Numbered from the stretch's first letter, positions 52,036 to 63,769 are shown. The stretch is DNA of 64,000 nucleotides from Serinus canaria (GCF_022539315.1 NC_066337.1:4235234-4299233), one strand, 5' to 3'. Numbers and translations: made by a program. Notes: a model not told the origin generated them from the sequence alone.

Positions 52036-55000
52036 CTAAAACACAACAATTATTTATTATTAATCATTCATTATCTGTTATTTATTATCTATTATTTATC
52101 ATTCATCATTATTTATTATTTATTATTAATAAATACAACTTTAATAACATTTATTTATTAATTTATTTATTTGATATCTAGTATTTAGTATCAATGGCTC
52201 CCACCTGCTCTGGTCACAGCCAGCAGCAATGAAATAAAACAAGAATTATTTCTTATAATGAAATAAAAATTATTTATTATAATTAAATATTATCATATTA
52301 ATGGGATATTATAATATTATAACATTTACGTTATTATGGTAATTATTCTAATTAAACAAATAAGAATTATTTATTATACTTGAATATTATAATATTAATT
52401 TAATATTATAATACCATAACATTTATAACATTATGCTGATAATTATTTATTATAATAACATTTAAATTGTTATGCTAATTATTCTAATTAACCAAATAAG
52501 AATATTATACTTAAATATTATAATATTAATTTAATATTATAATACTATAACATGTATAATATTATAATGATAATTATTTATTATAATTAAATGAACAAGA
52601 ATTAGTTGTAATTGAAAACAAGAACATAATTACAAGGATATGTTAATTAAAGATTTTTACCTTGGCCATTCTTCTCATGGCCTGGACTGTCTTCATTAGA
52701 TCTGGATTTATAACTCTCCAGGGTCTGCTCTGAAGCATCATTTTCTGCGGAAAAAACCCACAAAATTAATTGAAATAATTCAATTTTTTAAATTTAAGTA
52801 AATGAAATAGGTTAAATTCAATAATTAAAATTATAACTTAATTTAGAATTAATTAAATAAATACATAAAACAATAAAAAACCCCACAAAAATTAATGGCA
52901 AGAATGAGATTTCTTTTCCATTATTCCTTCTCACCCTCTGCCTTGAGCAGAAAAATCCTGAGAGGAGAGTTAAAAAATGGGGATTTATCAGCCTGAGGGA
53001 GATCACCATCAACTCAGAAAAATCCTGAGAGAAGAGTTAGAAATTGGGAATCTAATCAGCCTGACAGAGATCACCGTCATCTCCCAAAAATGCTGAGAGT
53101 GAGAAAATGGGGATTTTATCAGCCTGAGGGAGATCACCGTCATCTCCCAAAAATGCTGAGAGAAGAGTTAGAAAATCAGGATTTCTCAGCCTGACAAAGA
53201 TCACCATCATCTCACAAAAATCCAGACAGAAAAGTGAGAAAATGGGGATTTATCAGCCTGGGGATCATCATCATCTCCCAAAAATGCTGAGAGTGAGAAA
53301 ATGGGATTTTATCAACTTGACAGAGATCACCATCATCTCCCAAAAATAATGAGAGAAGACTTAGAAAATGGGGATTTTATCAACTTGACAGAGATCACCA
53401 TCATCTCATACAGCATCACCTCAGAAAAATCCTGAGAGTCACAAAATGGGGATCTCATCAGCCTGACAGAGATCACCATCACCTCACAAAAATGCTGAGA
53501 GAAGGGTTAGAAAATGGGGATTTATCAGCCTGACAGAGATCACCATCATCTTCCAAAAGTCCTGAGAGAAGATTTACAAATTGGGAATCTAATCAGCCTG
53601 AGAGAGATCACCATCATCTCAGAAAAATAATGAGAGAAGAGTCTCAAAATGGGGATTTATCAGCCTGACAGAGATCACCATCATCTCATATATCATCATC
53701 TCAGAAAAATCCTGAGAGAAGAGCTAGAAAATGGGGATCTCATCAGCCTGACAGAGATCACCATCATCTCATACACCATCATCTCCCAAAAGTCCTGAGA
53801 GAGGAGTCACAAAATCAGGATTTCCCAGCCTGACAGAGATCACCACCATCTCCCAAAAATCCTGAGAGAGGAGTCATAAACTGGGGACTTCTCAGCCTGA
53901 CAGAGATCACCATCATCTCATAGAGCATCATCTCCCAAAAGTCCTGAGAGTAGAGTCACAAAACCAGGATTTCCCATCCTGACAGAGATCACCATCATCT
54001 CATAGAGCATCATCTCCCAAAAGTCCTGAGAGAAGAGTCACAAAACCAGGATTTCCCATCCTGACAGAGATCACCATCATCTCATAGAGCATCATCTCCC
54101 AAAAGTCCTGAGAGAAGAGTCACAAAACCAGGATTTCCTATCCTGACAGAGATCATCACCATCTCCCAAAAATCCTGAGAGAAGAGTGAGAAAATCAGGA
54201 TTTCCCAGCCTGAAAGAGTTCACCATCATCTCCCAAAAGTCCTGAGCTAGAAAACCAGGATTTCCCAGCCTGGGAGAGATCACCACCATCTCATACACCA
54301 TCATCTCCCAAAAGTCCTGAGAGAGGAGTCCCAACCTGGGGCTCTCCCAGCCTGAGCAGCCAGGGAGGGCCCTGAGCCCCAGTCCCTGTTCCTCACCTCT
54401 CTTCCACACCCCGTGAGCTTTCCTCAGCTTCACCACGAACAGCAGCACGATGAGGAGCAGCACCAGCACCAGAGCAGCCACCAGCACGGGCAGCAGGAGA
54501 TTCCTCTCCCTCCTCAGGAGCCCTTTGGATTCGGGGTTTTGCTCTGTAACACAGCTTTGGGCTGTTAAATGTCCTGGGAATTCAAACAGGAATTCAAACA
54601 GGAATGATTCACCCCAGTGATACATTCCTGAAAAATCAAGTTTCTGTCCTGCAGAGAAAACTGACTGGAGCCCAGAGACCTTTTTGCAGTTATGTATACT
54701 TTTTCCTTTTATATATTATTTATTTATATCATTTATATATAAAAGGAAATACTTACACGTTTCCTTTTACACATATTTCCTTTTACATATATATATTTCC
54801 TTTTATATAGATATTTCCTTTTACATATATTTCCTTTATATATATATTTCCTTTTACATATATATTTCCTTTTACATATATATTTCCTTTTACATATATA
54901 TTCCCTTTTATATATATTCCTTTTACATATATTTCTTTTTATATGTATTTCCTTTTCCTTTCCTTTAGTTATATCTCCTTTTTCCTTTCCAAATCCTTCC

Positions 55001-58000
55001 AGTGATTTTTTTCATCAGTTACACTGGTTGCTACAAATTGATTTTTCCAGCTGTGCTTCCCAGAATTCCCTCCCTGTTACCCCACTCCGTTCTCTGAGAT
55101 TTTCTAGACAAATCTTCCTCTTTTGCTACTGCTTGGATTTCTCTTTTTGTCCAGGCAGCACTGACACACCCAGAGCTCACAGCCTCCAGCTGGGCCAAGG
55201 GAAATACAGGCTGGAGAGCAGGGAAAGGTTTTTACAGAAAGGGGATAAAGTTCTGGAATGTTCTGCCCGGGGAGGTGGTGGAGTCCCCATCCCTGGGGGT
55301 GTTTAACAAAGCCTGGATGTGGCACTGGGTGCCAGGGTTTGGGTGAGGGGTTGGGGTTGGGTTGGACTGGGTGATCTTTGGGGTCTGTTCCACCCTGGTG
55401 ATTATTCTGTGACTGTGTGAAGAGTTGTTGCACAGTGCCATCTAGCGCAGCCCATCCGAGCATCCCAGCCTGGCTCCCACCCTGCTCCCGCCCTTCTCCC
55501 TCCAAGGAGAGCGATCCTGGCAGGGAAAAGGAGGAAATGCTGCGCTCTGTGTCCCACACTGCTCTGGGACCGGGCACGGAACGCTGTGCCCGGCAGCATT
55601 TCTGTGCTGTAAATCAAAGGGGAGAGAGAACGATGCACCTGACTCCATCAGCAGAAGGCTAATTAATTACTAATTAATTACTTTATCACACTATACCATG
55701 TATATTCCATCTAAACAGACTCTGCCCTGCACTCAGTGTTGCTCCCACTGCCAGCCCTGCCCTCATCTCTGCTCCTGTCCCTGACAGTCCCACCCACCCC
55801 TGGCCCTGGCAGCCAAGGGAACCAAACCCCTCCCTGTGCCAACCCATCTCCACTGTGCATTCTGCCCTGGCACAGCACGGGCACAGCCAGCCCCATGGCA
55901 GAGCACGGGCATTGCCACCCCATGGCACAGCACGGCACTGCCAGCCCCTGGCACAGCACGGGCACAGCCAGCCCCTGGCACAGCACGGGCACAGCACCCC
56001 ATGGCACAGCACGGGCACAGCCAGCCCCTGGCACAGCACGGGCACTGCCAGCCCCTGGCACAGCACGGGCACGCCAGCCCATGGCACAGCACGGGCACAG
56101 CAGCCCCTGGCACAGCACGGGCACTGCCAGCCCCTGGCACAGCACGGGCACGCAGCCAGCACAGCATGGGCACGCAGCCCCTGGCACAGCCAGCCACCGG
56201 CACAGCACGGGCACGCCAGCCCCATGGCACAGCACGGGCACAGTCAGCCCTGGCACAGCACGGGCACTGCCAGCCCCTGGCACAGCACGGGCACAGCCAC
56301 CCCATGGCACAGCACGGGCACTGCCAGCCCCATGGCACAGCATGGGCACTGCCAGCCCCATGGCACAGCACGGGCACTGCCAGCCCCATGGCACAGCACG
56401 GGCACTGCCAGCCCCTGGCACAGCACGGGCACTGCCAGCCCATGGCACAGCACGGGCACTGCCAGCCCCATGGCACAGCACGGGCACAGCCAGCCCCATG
56501 GCACAGCACGGGCACTGCCAGCCCCATGGCACAGCGCGGGCACTGCCAGCCCCTGGCACAGCACGGGCACTGCCAGCCCCTGGCACAGCACAGGCACTGC
56601 CAGCCCCTGGCACAGCACGGGCACTGCCAGCCCCTGGCACAGCACGGGCACAGCCAGCCACAGGGCACAGCACGGGCACTGCCAGCCCCTGGCACAGCAC
56701 GGGCACAGCCAGCCCCATGGCACAGCACGGGCACTGCCAGCCCCTGGCACAGCACGGGCACTGCCAGCCCCTGGCACAGCACGGGCACAGCACGGGCACT
56801 GCCAGCCCCTGGCACAGCACGGGCACTGCCAGCCCCATGGCACAGCAAGGGCACAGCCAGCCACAGGGCACAGCACGGGCACAGCACGGGCACAGCCAGC
56901 CCCTGGCACAGCACGGGCACTGCCAGCCCCTGGCACAGCACGGGCACAGCCAGCCCCATGGCACAGCACGGGCACTGCCAGCCCCATGGCACAGCACGGG
57001 CACAGCCAGCCCCTGGCACAGCACAGGCACTGCCAGCCCCACGGCAATCGGGGTTTGGTGTTTTCCTTCCTCTCTGCTGTCCCCAGCCCCTCTCTGCTCA
57101 GAGGGGGTGTGGGTGCCACATTTCTGTGATTGTCATTTCAGCCTGGATAAACTCAGGGGGCTGAGGCCAAACTCACCGTGCAAGGTGACATCTGTGAGGG
57201 CTGGTGCTGAGCTGGGAGCTGCTGGATTCCCTGGGCATGCAGAGGGGCTGGAAACTTCTGGATTCTCTGGGGATGCAGAGGGGCTGGAGAGTTCTGGATC
57301 TTTTGGAGATGCAGAAGGGCTTGAAATTCCTGGATCTTTTGGAGATGCAGAGGGGCTGGAGAGTTCTGGATTCCCTGGGGTTGCAGATGGGCCAGAATCT
57401 TCTGGATCTTTTGGGGATGCAGAAGGGTTGCAAATTTCTGGATTCTCTGGGGATGCAGAAGGGCTTGAAACTCCCAGATCATTTGGGGATGCAGAGGGGC
57501 TGGAGAGTTCTGGATTCCCGGGGGTTGCAGAAGGGTTGGAGAGTTCTGGATTCCCGGGGGTTGCAGAGGGGTTGGAGAGTTCTGGATTCCCTGGGGATGC
57601 AGAGGGGTTGGAGAGTTCTGGATTCTCTGGGGATGCAGAGGGGCTGGAGAGTTCTGGATTCTCTGGGGATGCAGAGGGGTTGGAGAGTTCTGGATTCCCT
57701 GGGGATGCAGAGGGGTTGGAGAGTTCTGGATTCTCTGGGGATGCAGAGGGGTTGGAGAGTTCTGGATTCCCAGGGGATGCAGAGGGGTTGGAGAGTTCTG
57801 GATTCTCTGGGGATGCAGAGGGGTTGGAGAGTTCTGGATTCCCAGGGGATGCAGAAGGGTTGGAGAGTTCTGGATTCTCTGGGGATGCAGAGGGGCTGGT
57901 ACCTGCTGGATTCTCTGAAGAACTGGAAACTGCTGGGTTCTCTGAAGGTCTGGGAACTTCTGCATCCTCTGAAGGTCTGCTTGCTTGTTTGTAGCCTGAA

Positions 58001-61000
58001 GAAACCCCCCCAAAAAATGACAAAAATCAGAAGAGGCTTTGCCACCCAGCAGATCCTTGAAAAACTGCCCTGCCCTGCGCCATGCCCTGCATTGTCTGGG
58101 TTTTCTGCCCTGCTCCATGCCCTGGATTATTTGGATTTTCTGCCCTGCTCCACACTCTGGATTGTTTGGATTTTCTGCCCTGCTCCACACTCTGGATTGT
58201 TTGTGTTTTCTGCCCTGCTCCATGCCCTGGATTGTTTGGATTTTCTGCCCAGCTCCACACTCTGGATTATTTGGATTTTCTGCCCTGCTCCACACTCTGG
58301 ATTGTTTGGATTTTCTGCCCTGCTCCATGGCCTGGATTGTTTGGATTTCCTGCCCTGCCCCACACTCTGGATTGTCCATTGGGTTTTCTGTCTGATCAAG
58401 GGTCTCCCTTCCATCCCCCCTCAGCTCTCCTGCCCTCAGAATGTTTTTGCTGCTCTGCAATGAGCAATCAAATGAAACACTTGGCTCTGGGGAGCTCGGG
58501 GCAGGGGCTGCTGCCCCCAGGAACTGCCCCAACCCCTTTTTCTGCCCCAGGCTCCTCCTTTCACAGCAGACCCCGCACTTCTGGGTGGGCTGGGACATTT
58601 CCCCAGCTCGGGGCAGTGGAATTGGGGAGGCTGAGCTGCAGAACCTGAGCTGGGCAGGTCCTGGAAGGGGAAAGTTGCCACCAGGCTCCGTGGCCCGAGG
58701 GCAGGGTGCTGGATGATGCAGCTGGCTGTCACTCCGGGGCTGTAGCTGAGGATCCTCAGGGTGCTCCTGGTGCTCCATGACTTCCCATCAGCTCCCAGCT
58801 GGTGCCTGGTGTCACCTGCATGCCCGTGGGGAGAAAAAAATAAAATAAAATAAAATAAAATAAAATAAAATAAAATATAAAATATATTAAAAAATAAAAT
58901 AAAAATATATTAAAAATAAAATAAATAAAATAATTAAAATATAAAAGAAAATAAAAAATAAAATAGATTGAAAAAATAAAATAAAATAAAAAATAAAATA
59001 AAAATAAAAAATATAAAAGATATTAAAAAAATACAAAATATAAAAAATAAAAAATAAAATAAAATAAATAAATAATCAAATAAAATAAAATATAAAATAA
59101 AATAAAAGTATATTGAAAAATAAAATAATAAAATAATAAAATAAAATAAATAATAAATAAAATAAAATAATAAAAATATATTAAAAAATAAAAAATAAAA
59201 AATAAAATAAAATATAAAAATAAAATAGATTAAAAAGAATATAAAAATAAATAAAATAAATAAAATAAAAAATAATAAAACAAAAAACAAAATAATGAAA
59301 TAAAAATTAAAATAAAATTTAAAAATAATAAATAAAATAAAATAAATTAATTAAATAAAATAGCATTTCTGTCACCCTGAAATCCTGCTCTCAGCACAGG
59401 TTTGACCCTTCCCCTTTCCCAGCTGTTGGAATTTGCAGAGAGGATTCCCTGCTTGCCCCAAGGAATTTGGGAGAGTCTGATGGGATTCCCAGTCACTGAT
59501 TCCTCCAGGTGATGTTGATGATATGGAAAAATCAAATTATATTTTATTTATATTTAATTTTAGAATGATTTATTAATTACTTTAATAATTTTCTTTCTTT
59601 ATTTCTAATTCTATTTAAGGTAACCAGCGGTGTGTTTGACCAGCCCTGGTGCAGGGGGAGCTGTTTCAAATATTTGCCTGAAGGACACCAATATTTCTGT
59701 TTCTAAGGCAGAGCTTTGCTGCTCCCCTTGTTCTGTTACCCTGAAATGAGAGAAATTCCCAATTTCCAGATGCACCTTCCCAGATCAGCATTTCTCAGCC
59801 TCTTCTCCATCCCCAGCAGGGCCAGGTAAGAGCTCCAAAAGGATTTCAGGAATCCTCTTTGTCAGCAGCAGCTCTGCAACTGCAGCTGCTCAGCCCCTGC
59901 TGTTGGCACTAATTAAGATTTATTAGCTCTTTTCTGATTAGTGTCAATATTTGCAGGAAGTGATTAAAGCTGGGAGTTGAAGGGGGAGGAAGGAGAGTTA
60001 CTCCAAGCCTTCAAAAAAATGGAGAAAACCCCAGAAATTGGAGAAATAGTGGATTAGGGCGATGAATTTTTGTATTTTAAACAGGGAAATTTGTGTCTCT
60101 CATCTCCTCATGCAAATGAGGAGCCCCAGGTGAGCCAGGGTAAAACCACTGTGAGAGACAGAGATAAAAAATCAGGGGATAAAATCCCAAATCCATGGAT
60201 ATATTGAGGTTTTTATGATTTCCCAGGCCCTCACACCCAGCCCAGCTCCTCCCAAACACAGGCAGGATTTAAAACCTGCTTTTCCACCTTTTTTTGTTTT
60301 TCTATGAAAACCCCCCAGGTTTTCTCTGCCAACCTGATTTATCCTCATTATTAACTCCAATTTCCATCCCTACTCGGGTCAGAACACAAAACAAATCTCT
60401 GCTTTTTTTCTAGAGCTCTTATTTAAAAATAAACCACCTTGGGCCAGGGGAGGTGACAGCTTCAGCTTTAAATCAATTTCTTGATGATGCAAAACACAAG
60501 TAAGGGCTTGTTGATGTGTGAAAGGAAAAAACATTTGCATCCCTGAGTGTGTTTTTCTCCCATTTTGCTGCAGATGTGCACTGGAGCTGATCAGGCAGTG
60601 ATTTGTAGAATAATCTTATTTATGGCCCTGCTGGAATGGCAGCTATTGGTGCAGCAGGCAGCCTAAAAACACCTGAAAGGCTCCTGGGCCATTGGAAAAC
60701 TGGGGCTCCAGGATTTTGGGGGGTTTTCAATCCCAAATAAAGGGGGAAAAGTGGGATTGTCCCAAATAAGTGGAGTTCGGTGCTGATGTTCCAGGATTTG
60801 GGGTTTAATTTTATCCCAGTGGAATTTAATGCTGAAATTCCATGATTTGGGTTCATTTTATCCCAGTGGAATTCAGAGATGAAATTCCAGGATTTTGCCT
60901 TTATTTTATCCCAGTGGAATTTTGTGATAAAGTTCCAATACTTGGGTTTGTTTCACCCCTGTGGAATTCAGAGGTGAAGTTCCAGGATTTTGGGTTTATT

Positions 61001-62844
61001 TTACCCCAGTGGAATTCAGAGGTGAAGTTCCAATATTTGGGTTCATTTTATCCCAGTGGAATTTCGTGCTGAAATTCCAGGATTTTGGGTTTGTTTCACC
61101 CCTGTGGAATTCAGAGCTGAAGTTCCAGGATTTTGGGTTTATTTTACCCCAATGGAATTCAGAGGTGAAATTCCAGGATTTGGAATTTATTTTACCCCAG
61201 TGGAATTCAGAGCTGAAGTTCCAATATTTGGGTTTATTTTACCCCAGTGGAATTCAGAGGTGAAGTTCCAGGATTTTGGGTTTATTTTACCCCAGTGGAA
61301 TTTTGTGCTGGCTGCTCCCAGGCCAGCCCCAGGCTCCAGCCATCCTTGTCAGACCCAGCTGCCCTCTCCCCCTGCAGCCCCTCCAGAGCCCCAAAGTGCC
61401 AGAGCCTCCCAAAGTGCCAGAGCCTCCCCAAAGTGCCAGCCCCCCCAAAGTGCCAGAGCCCCAAAGTGCCAGAGCCCCCCCAAAGTGCCAGTTCTCCAAA
61501 GTGCCAGCCCCCCAAAGTGCCAGAGCCCCAAAGTGCCAGAGCCCCCCCAAAGTGCCAGAGCCCCAAAGTGCCAGAGCCCCCCCAAAGTGCCAGATCCCCA
61601 AAGTGCCAGATCCCCAAAGTGCCAGAGCCCCAAAGTGCCAGAGCCCCCCCAAAGTGCCAGCCCCCCAAAGTGCCAGCCCCCCAAAGTGCCAGACCCCCAA
61701 AGTGCCAGAGCCCCCCCAAAGTGCCAGCCCCCCAAAGTGCCAGAGCCCCCCAAAGTGCCAGAGCCCCAAAGTGCCAGCCCCCCCAAAGTGCCAGAGCCCC
61801 AAAGTGCCAGCCCCCCAAAGTGCCAGAGCCCCCCCAAAGTGCCAGAGCCCCCCAAAGTGCCAGAGCCCCCCCAAAGTGCCAGAGCCCCCCAAAGTGCCAG
61901 AGCCCCAAAGTGCCAGAGCCCCCCCAAAGTGCCAGAGCCCCCCCAAAGTGCCAGAGCCCCAAAGTGCCAGAGCCCCCCAAAGTGCCAGAGCCCCAAAGTG
62001 CCAGACCCTCCCAAAGTGCCAGAGCCCCCCAAAGTGCCAGAGTCCCCCCAAAGTGCCAGAGCCCCCCAAAGTGCCAGAGCCCCCCCCAAAGTGCCAGAGC
62101 CCCCCAAAGTGCCAGCCCCCCAAAGTGCCAGAGCCCCCCGAAAGTGCCAGAGCCCCCCAAAGTGCCAGAGCCCCAAAGTGCCAGAGCCCCCCCCAAAGTG
62201 CCAGAGCCCCCCCAACGTGCCAGAGCCCCAAAGTGCCAGAGCCCCCCCAAAGTGCCAGAGCCCCCCCAAAGTGCCAGCCCCCCAAAGTGCCAGAGCCCCC
62301 CAAAGTGCCAGAGCCCCCCAAAGTGCCAGAGCCCCAAAGTGCCAGAGCCCCCCAAAGTGCCAGAGCCCCAAAGTGCCAGACCCCCAAAGTGCCAGAGCCC
62401 CCCCAACGTGCCAGAGCCCCAAAGTGCCAGAGCCCCCCCAAAGTGCCAGAGCCCCCCCAAAGTGCCAGAGCCCCCCCAAAGTGCCAGACCCCCAAAGTGC
62501 CAGAGTCCCCCAAAGTGCCAGCCCCCCAAAGTGCCAGAGCCCCAAAGTGCCAGAGCCCCCCCAAAGTGCCAGAGCCCCCCCAAAGTGCCAGCCCCCCAAA
62601 GTGCCAGACCCCCAAAGTGCCAGAGTCCCCCCAAAGTGCCAGAGCCCCAAAGTGCCAGCCCCCCAAAGTGCCAGAGCCCCCCCAAAGCGCCCCGGGGTCC
62701 CTGAGCTCTCACCTGGCACCTCAATCCCTCCGTCCAGGAGCCAGGAGATCTGGGGCTGGGGTCTGCCCCCCTGGCTGTGGCAGCAGAGCTGGACCCCTCT
62801 TCCTCCACCCTGGGACAGCTCCAGCTCGGGGGGGGAAGGAGCAG
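51842..62844 (-). CDS. CRTAM: CRTAM (class I-restricted T-cell-associated molecule), 5' end missing
   Basis: Type I membrane adhesion receptor of activated cytotoxic T and NK cells that binds CADM1 and signals through Scribble. Exons in order: 62844-62713, 58815-58645, 57995-57177, 54543-54397, 52744-52661, 52035-51842. Every intron is phase 1, as is usual for Ig-superfamily genes. The parts are the second Ig domain (Cys in VQLCCHS, PQISWLL core Trp, Cys in ASCIIQH), a Ser/Pro-rich stalk, a transmembrane helix (LLLPVLVAALVLVLLLIVLL), KLRKAHGVWK just inside the membrane, a TLESYKSRSNEDSPGHEKNGQ-type tail and C-terminal ETDV, a class I PDZ ligand. The visible portion alone is about 515 residues, longer than whole human CRTAM (393), because of stalk expansion. 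Signal peptide and V domain lie outside the window. Confidence 0.9.
52040..52620. repeat. AT-rich low-complexity intron sequence
   Basis: TTATTATTTATTA-type repeats (52045-52180), then AATATTATAATATTA repeats (52240-52600). Lies in a CRTAM intron. Confidence 0.85.
52661..52744 (-). CDS. CRTAM: CRTAM exon: cytoplasmic tail, first part
   Basis: Acceptor TTTTCCGCAG, donor GTAAAA, 84 nt, phase 1. Encodes ENDASEQTLESYKSRSNEDS then PGHEKNGQ, closely resembling the mammalian tail (TLESYRSRSN, EEKNGQ). Confidence 0.93.
52895..54335. repeat. 1.4-kb minisatellite in CRTAM intron, unit about 65-85 bp
   Basis: About 20 copies built from AAAAATCCTGAGAGAAGAGT, CAGGATTTCCCAGCCTGACA and GAGATCACCATCATCTC. 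Copies near the transmembrane exon are the most uniform. Confidence 0.92.
54397..54543 (-). CDS. CRTAM: CRTAM exon: transmembrane segment
   Basis: Acceptor GTGTTACAG, donor GTGAGG, 147 nt, phase 1. Encodes EQNPESKGLLRRERN, a 20-plus residue hydrophobic helix, then FVVKLRKAHGVWKR. KLRKAH is a family hallmark. Confidence 0.92.
54705..54965. repeat. (ATATATTTCCTTTTAC)n repeat
   Basis: About 14 units of 16-18 bp combining TATATATA with TTTCCTTTTACA, upstream of the transmembrane exon. Confidence 0.92.
55150..55425 (+). mobile_element. CR1 LINE 3'-end fragment, sense
   Basis: Carries CTGGAATGTTCTGCCCGGGG, AGGTGGTGGAGTCCCCATCC, CTGGGGGTGTTTAACAAAGC, GGTTGGACTGGGTGATCTTTG and the tail ATTATTCTGTGACTGTGTGA. 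5'-truncated. Confidence 0.87.
55430..55855. other. CRTAM intron, single-copy
   Basis: No exon recognised. Lies between the CR1 fragment and the 27-bp array. CTAATTAATTACTAATTAAT at 55660-55680 is a short duplication. Confidence 0.5.
55862..57045. repeat. 1.2-kb GC-rich minisatellite, unit 27-28 bp
   Basis: More than 40 copies of GGCACAGCACGGGCACTGCC plus AGCCCCT/AGCCCCAT. Lies in the CRTAM intron between stalk and transmembrane exons. Open in several frames on both strands because of composition. Confidence 0.95.
57177..57995 (-). CDS. CRTAM: CRTAM exon: expanded tandem-repeat stalk
   Basis: Acceptor GTTTCTTCAG, donor GTGAGT, 819 nt, phase 1 both ends. After a unique lead (GYKQASRPSEDAEVPRPSEN) come about 19 tandem 12-residue units of the type PSASPENPELSN, encoded by a 36-bp repeat, then ALTDVTLH. 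Central units are near-identical (alternating E/G at position 6). The membrane-proximal ones are diverged (PSASPKDPGISS, PSATPGNPELSS). Dense Ser/Pro/Thr suggests a rigid O-glycosylated mucin-like stalk, as mammalian CRTAM has in shorter form. The other two minus frames are also open here; splice phase selects this one. Confidence 0.82.
58080..58390. repeat. 35-bp minisatellite flanking the CRTAM stalk exon
   Basis: About nine copies of CCCTGCTCCACACTCTGGAT plus TGTTTGGATTTTCTG in the intron on the Ig side of the stalk exon. Confidence 0.92.
58645..58815 (-). CDS. CRTAM: CRTAM exon: second Ig domain, second half
   Basis: Acceptor GGCATGCAG, donor GTTCTG (weak), 171 nt, phase 1. Encodes GDTRHQLGADGKSWSTRSTL, RILSYSPGVTASCIIQHPAL and ATFPFQDLPSS. 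It includes the F-strand Cys; FPFQDL resembles the end of the family's Ig domain. Confidence 0.85.
58836..59375. repeat. (TAAAA)n low-complexity tract
   Basis: Over 500 bases of AAATAAAATAAAA with occasional ATATATTA insertions. Confidence 0.95.
59380..60765. other. CRTAM intron, single-copy
   Basis: No exon recognised. 59900-59970 (ACTAATTAAGATTTATTAGC, GATTAGTGTCAATATTTGC) is complex and could be conserved. Otherwise ordinary sequence. Confidence 0.45.
60770..61305. repeat. About 48-bp minisatellite
   Basis: Eleven copies of GTGGAATTCAGAGGTGAAGT, TCCAGGATTTTGGGTTTATT and TTACCCCA. Lies in the CRTAM intron. Confidence 0.93.
61383..62695. repeat. 1.3-kb minisatellite, unit 14-19 bp, abutting a CRTAM exon
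   Basis: About 75 copies of CCCCAAAGTGCCAGAG with variable C-run length. Ends 18 bases from the CRTAM Ig exon border at 62713. Confidence 0.95.
62713..62844 (-). CDS. CRTAM: CRTAM exon: second Ig domain, first half
   Basis: Acceptor CTGCTGCAG, donor GTGAGA, 132 nt, phase 1 both ends. Encodes APSPPELELSQGGGRGVQLC then CHSQGGRPQPQISWLLDGGI, with the B-strand Cys and C-strand Trp. The donor lies 18 bases from a 1.3-kb minisatellite. Confidence 0.87.
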
Positions 62845-62999
62845 CTGCAGCAGGAGATTTTGGGTCAGTTTGGGGCATTTTCTGCTCCTTTTGCTTTTCC
62901 TCAGCATTGGACCAGGGTGGGGGAGCAGGACCCCAGCTGGGGAATAACTGGCATCCACTCCATGGCCCAGGAGGTGTGAAAGACACCTCATTATTAAAT

Positions 63000-63655
63000 T
63001 ATTAATTATGGTTAAATGATTAGAAATAATGTATTATTACAGTTCTTAGAGAAACAATCAAAAACTAAGATTTTATTGTTAGAAATCTATAGTTCCTATG
63101 GAAACAATGAAAATCTAAATTTTATTGTTAGAAATCTACTGTTCTTATAGAAACAATTAAAATCTAAGATTTTATTGTTAGAAATCTATAGTTCCTATAG
63201 AAACAATTAAAATCTGAGATTTTATTGTTAGAAACCAATAGTTCCTATAGAAACAATTAAAATCTAAATTTTATTATTAGAAATCAATAGTTATTATAGA
63301 AACAAATAAAATCTAAAATTTTATTGTTAGAAATCTACAGATCTTATAGAAACAATGAAAAACTAAGATTTTATTATTTGAAATCTACAGTTTTATAGAA
63401 AGAATGGAAAATCTGACTTTACTATTAGAAATCTGCATTTTTTATAGAAACAATGAAAATCTAAGACTTTATTGTTAGAAATCAATAGTTCCTATAGAAA
63501 CAATGAAAATCTGAGATTTTACTGTTAGAAATCAATAGTTCTTATAGAAACAATTAAAATCTAAGTTTTTATTATTAGAAATCTGCACTTTTTATAGAAA
63601 TAATGGAAAATCTAAGACTTATTGTTAGAAATCCACAGATTTTACAGAAACAAGG
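63000..63655. repeat. About 58-bp AT-rich minisatellite
   Basis: Eleven copies of ATTTTATTGTTAGAAATCTA, TAGTTCCTATAGAAACAAT and TAAAATCTAAG in the CRTAM intron. Confidence 0.92.
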
Positions 63656-63769
63656 TGGGCCTAAGACCTGATTGGTCTCAAAGGGAAAATCTCTCCCACT
63701 GTTGGTGGCTATCAAAACACACCCTAGAGAAAAATATTTATAAATAATGGTTACAGAAAGTGACATCAG

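Noticed and set aside
57153..58778. 541-codon minus-strand frame through stalk and intron
   Set aside because: It reads through the real splice acceptor and the intronic 35-bp array, and it is out of phase with both the Ig and transmembrane exons.
61056..63005. 649-codon plus-strand open frame of KVPEPPQSARAPKCQ type
   Set aside because: It is translation of the 16-17 bp array on the strand opposite to CRTAM. All frames on both strands are open here because the unit lacks stops.
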